NCBI GenBank assembly: GCA_016303225.1
Contig: JAEDMC010000093.1
Span: 1 to 11,574, forward strand
Length of the DNA stretch: 11,574 nucleotides
Direction: 5' to 3'
Source of the DNA: Kiritimatiellia bacterium
GTDB taxonomy: Bacteria; Verrucomicrobiota; Kiritimatiellia; RFP12; UBA1067
Below, piece by piece: positions 9,401 through 11,574 of this stretch (its first letter is position 1; every line of letters starts with the position of its first letter). The notes under the pieces were generated by a model, which made no database searches, was not told where the DNA came from, and worked only from the letters and a program-made list of their open reading frames with translations. A program made the translations under genes and the position numbers.

Positions 9401-11267
9401 CCTTAATGGGATAGAGATCCTTGCCACTCGCTCCACCATCAGCTCCTGCACCGTTACCACCGCCGCCGAGACCACCTTCGCCGCCAAGAGACTTTGCATA
9501 CACCGGATCAATAGTGTTCACATACGCGCCACCGCCGCCGCCCGCATACCAGACATCAATACCGGTAATATTACTTGACTTTCCGACGCCACCATTGGCA
9601 CCGACTGTAGCCGACGTCGCATCTGCGCCCGCACCACCTGCGCCGCCACCGCCCGCACCATTAAATGTACCAGAGCCGTTGCCGCCATTATAGCCCTGTC
9701 CAGCGATGCCAGAACCTCCTGGACGGTCAAAACTATCACTTTCATCCTTTGACGTTGCACGCGAGCCACCGCCGCCTGACGCACCATCGCCACCAGCGCT
9801 ATGCGCACCGCCACCGCCACCGCCCTTGGCCACCACAATTACGGGCGCACCATTGGTCGTCACCGACGAATCCTTACCCGGCTTGCCAGCGGCTTCATTT
9901 TCCTTACCGCCCGCGCCACCAGCGCCAACTGTAACCTGAAATTCCACGCTATTGTCAAAGATCAGTCCCGCCTGCTCGACAAAACCGCCCGCGCCGCCGC
10001 CCGCGCCGCCGCCGCGATTTTGCTCGTCAATCATACCGCCGCCGCCGCCGCCGCCGATTTCGAGGATGCGCGCGTTCGCCCAGATCGGGGGGAGGTTGGG
10101 GTACTGCGCCTGCAACTCAGGTGTTGGCGCGGCAAAGCACAGACCGCCCCTGGCCATAGTGTTGGAGTAGGCGATGATCAGGTCGCCGCCCTTCCAGCTG
10201 TAACTTGCGTTTTCGTCGACGAAGATCTTGCCGCTGTTCCCGCCCGCCGTCACGTCAATCGACACCCAGTTGATCGACATCTCAATATCATCGAAACGAA
10301 TCACGACGATACCGCTGCCGCCAGCGCCGCCGTAGAAGGCTTTGTTGGCAGTATTGCCAAGACCACCACCGCCACCGCCACCGCCGGTATAGGCATCGCC
10401 ATCACCGGCCTTCAAAGCCTGACGGCCACCATTGCCGCCACCATCCTTCCCCGTGCCATTTCCTGTAGCAGCTGCCGCGCCACCTCCGCCGCCACCACCA
10501 TAGGATGAAGGGATACCTATTATTTCCGGAACCCAAATCTCAACATTCACCATCACACCAACGCCACCATTGCCGACTTTCGCCGCGCTTGAATCATCAC
10601 CGGCACCACCAGCACCACCGCCGCCGCCGGATCGGTTGACTGCCCCTGCTTTACCACCCTTGTGTCCTGCCCCGAGCGCACCTACGCCGCCAAGCTTACC
10701 ATTGCCGCCGCCGCCACCGCCAGTTGCGACCGTATCACCGCCATTACCAGCCTTTTTTGCACCGCCGCCACCACCGCCAAGCGCAGTTACCAAAGTCGTT
10801 GTTTCATTCGCAATCGTAGAAGGCTGACCATCCGCGCCATTGCCTGCGGCCGTGGTCTGGGCACCACCCGCACCGACAGTCACCGTATGTTTCTCAGTGG
10901 GATAGGCGATCGTATCAAGTAATTCAACGACCTGACCGCCGCCGCCGCCACCACCAGGATTCATCGGCGTTGTTGAACCATAACCACCTGCGCCGCCGCC
11001 GCCGACTACGAGGGCGCGGCCGGTTGCGGTCTTGGAGGGCTTGAACCAGCCGTCCTGACGGAAGATGAGGACTGGCAACTCCTCGCCGGTTGTCGCATCG
11101 GTAATCCACTTCACTTCACCGTTTTCGTAGTAGACCTTCTGGCCCTTGAAATCGAAGGACTGCTCCGCGGCAGTTGCGCGCCCTGGCGCGAGCAAGGTCA
11201 CCATAAAGACCGCGGCAACCGCGCTCAGTGACCTCATTATCATCAAATTCTTTAGCAAATTATACAT
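474..11267 (-). CDS. Giant secreted multidomain protein: glycine-rich, Ig-like, DUF2341, LamG and lamin-tail-like modules
   Basis: A 3597-residue uninterrupted frame. The N-terminus has a Sec signal peptide with cleavage likely after ATA at residue 33. Order seen: two glycine-rich domains (about 66-325 and 400-661), Ig/MBG-like units (667-957), DUF2341-like (963-1058), LamG-like (1070-1312), another MBG-like unit (1320-1420), several jelly-roll-like modules (1431-1697, 2128-2281, 2532-2590, 2747-2842), a lamin-tail-like domain (3024-3180) and a divergent InlB-like segment (3290-3362). I see no catalytic motif, transmembrane helix, autotransporter barrel or sorting signal; the chain ends ESVFGD. 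By inference it is exported and binds glycans or surfaces. The start is uncertain: Met1 has no close SD, and Met9 or Met11 (ending 11243 or 11237) gives a more classical signal peptide. It is probably co-transcribed with the downstream lipoprotein. The exact function is unknown. Confidence 0.95.
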   Translation of the reverse strand: MYNLLKNLMIMRSLSAVAAVFMVTLLAPGRATAAEQSFDFKGQKVYYENGEVKWITDATTGEELPVLIFRQDGWFKPSKTATGRALVVGGGGAGGYGSTTPMNPGGGGGGGQVVELLDTIAYPTEKHTVTVGAGGAQTTAAGNGADGQPSTIANETTTLVTALGGGGGGAKKAGNGGDTVATGGGGGGNGKLGGVGALGAGHKGGKAGAVNRSGGGGGAGGAGDDSSAAKVGNGGVGVMVNVEIWVPEIIGIPSSYGGGGGGGAAAATGNGTGKDGGGNGGRQALKAGDGDAYTGGGGGGGGLGNTANKAFYGGAGGSGIVVIRFDDIEMSINWVSIDVTAGGNSGKIFVDENASYSWKGGDLIIAYSNTMARGGLCFAAPTPELQAQYPNLPPIWANARILEIGGGGGGGMIDEQNRGGGAGGGAGGFVEQAGLIFDNSVEFQVTVGAGGAGGKENEAAGKPGKDSSVTTNGAPVIVVAKGGGGGGAHSAGGDGASGGGGSRATSKDESDSFDRPGGSGIAGQGYNGGNGSGTFNGAGGGGAGGAGADATSATVGANGGVGKSSNITGIDVWYAGGGGGAYVNTIDPVYAKSLGGEGGLGGGGNGAGADGGASGKDLYPIKAQDGMDGRGGGGGGGVSYAGADETAGKGGDGVVIIRLSGFVVRDIPVPGTRTFTYDGKEHVGVDPFFAYTFKTNANDRTTWSVGVDADNYAVTINIAADAPYGWGDVAPTDPTYRGDRVVRWKINQRVVDRPEVTESFVYDAQEHIAVDADLLHLDAQGYCYTDDELRLKFCQLTPTHRETNVAPGAHPGGWYTFDAVLTTYYDDNNQHVTNFVWDSGSMAAVKYHWQITQAKNEIRSLNYPPLKTTRLKNPLDCFTCDWPKKNGTGDVKMKLGENVIVEYSPCVGGEPTGEWTAWTQAATGKGPTVAGTYVIRVTIPETDNWAGAVDTQIFGTWVNTADIFADQMPISVTAASAQSNFPVPVKLHEPEKDGYSEMSGFSYLRAGLDGTEIQFFDSYGDPIPHEVELWNIRGESVVWVKLPSVSTSKTTFTMCWKRVSDVYLRPYDGGAVWRDTYCGVWHMSRLEEGRLPDATGNGHSAYFTGDADWEFIDKEKKAPMGNAVYLKSGDILVDGGYPYPEGTLTNRFTYTGWYQYPDFAVDAGFNDNKPIGPGNRIFAGTKADAETINKARPLGGWALRMVNSQYYASWLTTGVDYGWNWGANSWNMKTTWGYFGYKANYLTPTATKGAGVCRYWAYADAINENGTDHITYYVNGSDRPLQLASAGFYVDEVRLSTNALSTAWLKEEYNTLHKANYCVNGLVKIDCHLYNNGAGLTCDWWSTVPSLGKTMWKQGEAAPSVAKGTYKGAGTAISYSCKDLKTGTATTNKMPTAVGYYRATFDHSSPVSYRPQAHSIDFYIIENVQPTKDLGGSASGRVLLMNADNNALGPVTNQGWCATDATGATFWRRIDDTAGVVSNNVLPGTRFELVRSEDSKVLWQLENCRQGNTFTTNSLMLKGQNYLPASHSGTALSVTNESVRALTKADTGWLMLRNVAGAAVTSGVFTNGVGTIYFDAVNQKAVATDFYRLVVELATAETAAALEVPADALDWQEVDLCALWYQNTTGTASKDLDATKVLALVETKGASVASEGFFYRVHAQVNVHRPTRVRIRRTTFDENSGADDAMILMDNLIVSPPATSAELVPYGKFDTELIGVQVVGMGGAFVPPFPSAGAPAPKGRARVKLPAGCAYAGQSPDTYLSLAQMLYRRRYLGAFEGSGDWQVAMMQGAGSDAVETLEPLALEMETGDIEFRFVAVMKSPFYGYVDYSNKISTKDKVTQAGTFTEEDALKESQYEVPDADTRLASLGEDWFVRIRRSASDWERTEVQLDGAIKGLWPMELMDDGTWRALVRIPVDAKEGAACTFKFNGWNLQTPGATDYAFNKTSWGGGGTVAELPNNGVLAENGEVTTFSIDHKSGWLEFRLRLGADAKIWSIARAEYQDFNSWNDAHTTADIFHVNDVLTNGVDDVKMLARTNDWSKYTPFESENDGWNETFYTADYAKDFPLDVVLDQVPKMPNGMYHGRYLSFVHKALAAQNREGLDAGLAGKLLGQGKGMIDFLGSETLSPDGIDEISFKARIGQSATFDGIGYAVGGLGRDNYMFFAQSTMSGACNIDGKSLGDMAVGASISLIGYYFPYQGCYEFRVERPYLNQEYTMKILKWRNVSGAMTCETLATRRFWNQAYAWTDEEAEKADAPKGRFGFFISCKTQDDGSTQIVGGLSKAPHGPDKTYPARAYSDGNFNGLVVVDKDNNFTWGSYGVMSKDCPAQFLLPIVFQEPLATLPSTLQIIVANKSWSFEDQSVTLNGANDATKFDQCRDEINSARKWALPAMRLERYTVPGDFVGLRAPIDLQQQTIVQLRRQGSSSELDWQTVFDENVSSYALEEKRISLRKTGRWDVRYTTGSNSVDVVYTDIVQTRWHAADDLNLSHRSDDFTYTQALMLTNTVSRNRELVLQPARADADKPVSLRSPMLGGLGKLTFAYKNADENAQIWVQMATNAVSASTLSNVGGYNQSVTEGGDVGQWITVRKFGPYAAGCDEELGEKGVRTVYLGYHDDGTKDRPHYGVMRLFVPVTVVKKAVDLATNETQVTTYGKVTVTAVQATDEPALSERAWRGWNLRTVGDATDSERRMYLSDATLKGDLGYGLSGALNNTADAHTIVEVDDDLKARACPPTIFSPTFGAEGGGRTGIGAVSFKARIYERPGEVAPPGRIVVWGASNNVDAKWTLIGTNEIVSTVFSNFTWTTGGSYSAIKFELASEGYRRGVVDTGRVILDEVLISEKVQPSITFDYARPFRMNLGTHKPIIDILSRDEQPLAGESWGVQTKLTLKQLEDEVDVTKGFKVYLSYYRGESPWGYEQWRDSPGAVVRQELELVGDASNLVFRSNVETPTTLVPPAATGGQVVQFMLEAEYHTSDGGAEAKSQPLTQGMWKQPEWYYPVDYNATHGGDRDETKFAAYALIDTVSPGRAWINEVNWNDGMKSETGGTLSKTNQYVEVCVPAGVDMTGWYVKVTGVGTDPTTGGKKSGKLFTFGKWGVPSSKNTGRAVNGYEFMFVQSPDSRDANTTGGVKDFFGNPADGTWSDADQVGMTRGTLSYYQPYQFELYRPSGVLEHQFVLEGTNSATLLSGSMYAGTNLVAELNRFELANQGFASPKRFYAGEEKARRKNGALYGSTGVVGGTATGDPAPGEDGTWSVGLQFTPGGLNEGQVIPAGWFLPPNGTNSWIYASVVGEHLHQKIGDDTSRSILVIVPQGGSTNIQYTVDNFYELDSVAVNGVTNETFRHKPHVCNFEIKSPTGTLYVVATEGVDNRLLTNWRLGPENPFTPSILHWLSAHPEWADKDIDDMVPAHYQLVDNNAAPKCELGLNDMYWLDIPPFTDSGEPEWLLRVGVKDMQYPVVRQMYGRKYTNLVFTVKMYVENDHTFETNRVVKMQGLDDSRSNDPTTYDVWNSQTFKIRGALKMSDKPLPFRAFIFDENSFDANYKARIEVMDPWSPASPGYSYGWDLHPESKGSSFWCTTMDTDTQPMTIEVLKAESVFGD
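1182..1400 (-). other. Divergent InlB B-repeat-like segment
   Basis: Residues about 3290-3362. ILVIVPQGGSTNIQYTVDNF followed by YELDSVAVNGVTNETF resembles the G-G-S ... Y-x-I-x-x-V-x-V-N-G pattern of divergent InlB B-repeats. Only one copy is present. The remaining C-terminus (about 3363-3597) has WLSAHPEW and LNDMYWLDIPP but no sorting signal that I recognise. Confidence 0.4.
1728..2198 (-). other. Lamin-tail-like (LTD) domain
   Basis: Residues about 3024-3180. The signature AWINEVNW, then NQYVEVCVPAGVDMTGWYVKV, and later QFELYRPSGVLEHQFVLEG match the strand order of bacterial lamin-tail domains: an INE start, a YVE-x-x strand, a D-x-x-GW turn, and a late strand describing a sequence-end loop. 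In bacteria this domain is common in secreted and surface proteins. A long insert (3071-3150) is unusual. Confidence 0.65.
2742..3029 (-). other. Jelly-roll-like module opening TGIGAVSFKARI
   Basis: Residues about 2747-2842. It has the opening strand TGIGAVSFKARI, central VDAKWTLIGTNEIV and SAIKFELASEG, and closing VDTGRVILDEVLISEK. The closing strand with D-E-V resembles that of LamG-like and choice-of-anchor domains. It is the best preserved of the internal repeats. Confidence 0.5.
3498..3674 (-). other. Short beta-sandwich module opening GGLGKLTFAYKN
   Basis: Residues about 2532-2590. LRSPMLGGLGKLTFAYKN and then QIWVQMATN and QWITVRKFG form a compact repeat of the pattern seen in the other jelly-roll-like modules. 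The boundaries are approximate. Confidence 0.4.
4425..4886 (-). other. Jelly-roll-like module opening DGIDEISFKARI
   Basis: Residues about 2128-2281. The opening strand is almost the same as that of the later module at 2747. The rest contains YEFRVERPYLNQEYTMKIL and GRFGFFISCKT, typical alternating strands of a concanavalin-like sandwich. Ligand and family are not identifiable by eye. Confidence 0.45.
5433..5672 (-). other. Possible starch-binding-like (CBM20/48-like) or E-set strand cluster
   Basis: Residues about 1866-1945. The run EVQLDGAIKGLWPMELMDD, then GTWRALVRIP and CTFKFNGWN resembles the strand order of E-set/CBM20/CBM48 domains (V-x-G, a W-P-M-x-L-x-x-D-G-x-W core, then an F-K-F strand). 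The match is by eye and short, so family membership is uncertain. If correct it would point to alpha-glucan binding. Confidence 0.3.
6177..6977 (-). other. Jelly-roll-like module region
   Basis: Residues about 1431-1697. The core strand NGVGTIYFDAVN (1567-1578) and the closing MILMDNLIVSPP (1686-1697) match a beta-sandwich pattern that recurs later in the protein as DGIDEISFKARI, GGLGKLTFAYKN and TGIGAVSFKARI. The strand FYRVHAQVNVHRPTRVRIRR lies between them. I infer an anchor- or binding-type beta-sandwich; the exact family is not recognised. Confidence 0.45.
7332..8060 (-). other. LamG / concanavalin-like domain
   Basis: Residues about 1070-1312. The opening GVWHMSR and DATGNGHSAYFTGDADW, the central RFTYTGWYQYP, and the ending GFYVDEVRLSTNALSTAWLKEEYNTL are the recurrent landmarks of LamG_3-type jelly-roll domains that directly follow DUF2341. 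Such domains usually bind sugars or proteins. No catalytic residues of a glycoside hydrolase are apparent. Confidence 0.78.
8094..8381 (-). other. DUF2341-like domain
   Basis: Residues about 963-1058. FPVPVKLHE, the segment GTEIQFFDSYGDPIPHEVEL, then ESVVWVKLPSV and TTFTMCW match the strand order of DUF2341, which commonly precedes LamG domains in large exported proteins. The molecular role of DUF2341 is not settled; association with extracellular or carbohydrate-related proteins is established only from its contexts. Confidence 0.75.
8397..9269 (-). other. Three MBG/Ig-like beta-sandwich units
   Basis: Residues about 667-957. Two units open alike, with FTYDGKEHVGVD (674-685) and FVYDAQEHIAVD (760-771), and their ends RVVRWKINQ (740-748) and VKYHWQITQ (845-853) also correspond. 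A third ends PTVAGTYVIRVTIPETDNW, the usual closing strand of MBG-type bacterial Ig-like domains. A related fourth unit (about 1320-1420) follows the LamG domain and ends TAVGYYRATF. These are probably structural spacers or binding stalks. Confidence 0.6.
9285..10070 (-). other. Glycine-rich domain 2, tandem copy of domain 1
   Basis: Residues about 400-661. It mirrors domain 1 step by step: ARILEIGGGGGGG against GRALVVGGGGAGG, FQVTVGAGGAGG against HTVTVGAGGA, GGGGAGGAGADATSATVG against GGGGGAGGAGDDSSAAKVG, and GGDGVVIIRL against GGSGIVVIRF. This points to an old duplication. A linker of about 75 residues (327-400) with ordinary composition separates the copies; it contains SYSWKGGDL and AQYPNLPPIWANAR. 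Confidence 0.8.
10036..10056 (-). repeat. Pure trinucleotide run (seven CCG)
   Basis: Seven uninterrupted CCG triplets on the plus strand encode most of the seven-glycine run at residues 405-411 at the start of glycine-rich domain 2. The other glycine blocks are interrupted by GGT codons, so this is the longest perfect microsatellite in the window. Confidence 0.9.
10293..11072 (-). other. Glycine-rich domain 1 (phage-tail Gly_rich_2 type)
   Basis: Residues about 66-325. It opens with FRQDGWFKPSKTATGRALVV, followed by many GGGGGG blocks, the signature HTVTVGAGGA, and the closing strand GGSGIVVIRF. This order is typical of the glycine-rich domain family seen in phage tail and receptor-binding proteins and in bacterial surface proteins. 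Such glycine runs can pack as polyglycine-II helices (known for the gp38 adhesin of phage S16); that fold is inference here. Codon use is more relaxed and AT-richer than in most of the gene. Confidence 0.8.
11169..11267 (-). other. Sec signal peptide of the giant protein
   Basis: Residues 1-33. A hydrophobic stretch (LSAVAAVFMVTLLAPG) follows the positive residues Lys6 and Arg12 and ends with the AxA-type site ATA before AEQS. Counted from Met11 it has the usual length of about 23 residues, which favours Met11 or Met9 as the true start. There is no lipobox cysteine, so signal peptidase I is expected to cut. Confidence 0.85.
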
Positions 11268-11279
11268 AAATAGAGATGC

Positions 11280-11298
11280 GTGGGCACACTTCTCCCAC
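11280..11298 (-). promoter_or_regulatory. Small leader hairpin
   Basis: GTGGG and CCCAC (5-bp stem, 9-base loop) sit between the candidate transcription start and Met1. In RNA the stem would include the only GGAG of the leader, which lies 24 bases before Met1 and is too far for normal SD use. The effect on translation is speculative. Confidence 0.25.
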
Positions 11299-11311
11299 TA
11301 AATCAACCTTA

Positions 11312-11341
11312 ATTTTATCAAAAAACGGTGAAAAAAATCAA
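11312..11341 (-). promoter_or_regulatory. Candidate sigma-70-type promoter of the operon
   Basis: The minus strand shows TTGATT (11336-11341), an 18-base spacer, and TAAAAT (11312-11317) in the only AT-rich stretch of the upstream region. Transcription would begin near 11305, giving a leader of about 40-70 bases depending on the true start codon. Both boxes match the housekeeping consensus at four or five of six positions. No operator was recognised. Confidence 0.5.
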
Positions 11342-11344
11342 GTG

Positions 11345-11370
11345 GCCGGCGCGCGAAGATGGGGGCCGGC
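11345..11370 (-). terminator. Weak hairpin plus T-run, possible terminator of an upstream gene
   Basis: Two GCCGGC palindromes (11345-11350 and 11365-11370) can pair as a 6-bp GC stem. On the minus strand they are followed after about 7 bases by a run of seven T. This could end a transcript entering from beyond the right edge. The stem is short, the loop is 14 bases, and the T-run also belongs to the candidate promoter. Confidence 0.25.
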
Positions 11371-11383
11371 GGAGCGCGGGAAC

Positions 11384-11574
11384 AAAGGAGAAGCGGCGTC
11401 TCGCCGCTTGTAAGCGCAGCGCGAGATGTAAGTTCCGCTTCGCCCCCGCAAAGGGGAAGCGGCGTCTCGCCGCTTGTAAGCGCAGCGCGAGATGTAAGTT
11501 CCGCTTCGTCCCCGCAAAGGGGAAGCGGCGTCTCGCCGCTTGTAAGCGCAGCGCGAGATGTAAGTTCCGCTTCG
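11384..11574 (+). repeat. Right 66-bp tandem repeat array
   Basis: Units at 11384-11449 and 11450-11515 and a partial one at 11516-11574 differ only at a few bases (AAAGGAG or AAAGGGG; CGCCCCCGC or CGTCCCCGC). Each holds the stem-loop AAGCGGCGTCTCGCCGCTT (11391-11409, 11457-11475, 11523-11541), then TAAGCGCAGCGCGAG and a CCGCTTC segment that can pair with GAAGCGG of the next unit. The 28-base core at 11382-11409 is the reverse complement of 91-118 in the left array. The array continues past the window. Confidence 0.95.

Larger units (their letters stand above)
11268..11383. other. Upstream intergenic region of the giant gene
   Basis: Together with the repeat array this makes 307 bases without a supported gene. 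11268-11340 is AT-rich and holds the candidate promoter and leader; 11342-11383 is very GC-rich with the GCCGGC hairpin. A plus-strand frame from the ATG at 11359 stays open to the window end, but it has no SD and consists of the repeat. Confidence 0.8.

Noticed and set aside
309..9578. A 3089-codon plus-strand open frame opposite the giant gene
   Set aside because: It is codon-aligned with the minus-strand gene; its stops correspond to TTA, CTA and TCA sense codons, which the gene avoids. The product is an Arg/Val/Leu-rich low-complexity chain with no domain, and it runs across two genes. The minus-strand reading has a signal peptide and clear domains.
9421..10827. Proline-rich plus-strand open frames
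   Set aside because: They are antisense shadows of glycine-rich codons (GGC/GGT read as GCC/ACC or CCG/CCA) with no SD and no recognisable domain.
11259..11264. TATAAT as the main -10 box of the operon
   Set aside because: The hexamer 17 bases upstream (GTGCCC) is unlike a -35 box and the hexamer overlaps the region between Met1 and Met9, requiring an almost leaderless transcript. The TTGATT/TAAAAT pair further upstream is better, although TATAAT is not excluded.
11384..11574. Terminal inverted repeats of an insertion sequence
   Set aside because: No transposase or recombinase gene and no target-site duplication is visible, and multiple tandem copies on each side are unlike IS ends. Inversion or cassette behaviour is kept only as a hypothesis.

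Overview
This GC-rich window is almost filled by one minus-strand transcription unit. It consists of a giant secreted protein gene (3597 codons, 474-11267) followed 34 bases later by a small lipoprotein gene (146-439). The domain mix of the giant protein is glycine-rich phage-tail-like modules, MBG/Ig-like strands, DUF2341, LamG, jelly-roll modules and a lamin-tail-like domain. Together with a Sec signal peptide, usable Shine-Dalgarno sequences and GC-rich intergenic stem-loop repeats, this suggests a PVC-group bacterium, most likely a gut or rumen Kiritimatiellota/Verrucomicrobiota. That placement is inference from architecture, not from a marker gene.

Layout: 1-145 holds three and a half copies of a stem-loop repeat lying downstream of the operon; the last, degenerate copy runs into the lipoprotein gene and supplies its stop codon. 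146-439 is the lipoprotein and 440-473 a short gap with two SD-like AAGGAG motifs. 474-11267 is the giant gene. 11268-11380 is an AT-rich leader and promoter region, then a GC-rich hairpin. 11384-11574 contains a 66-bp tandem repeat running off the window edge. The right-hand array carries the same 28-bp core as the left-hand one but in the opposite orientation, so the two genes are framed by outward-facing inverted repeats.

The two genes probably form one surface system: an exported multidomain protein with many binding-type beta-sandwich modules and no recognised catalytic motif, and a membrane-anchored, charged, helical lipoprotein that could act at the cell-surface side. The giant gene is a compositional mosaic. 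Its N-terminal ~660 codons (two glycine-rich domains) use codons that the remaining ~3000 codons avoid completely. No tRNA, rRNA, CRISPR, transposase or complete plus-strand gene was found.
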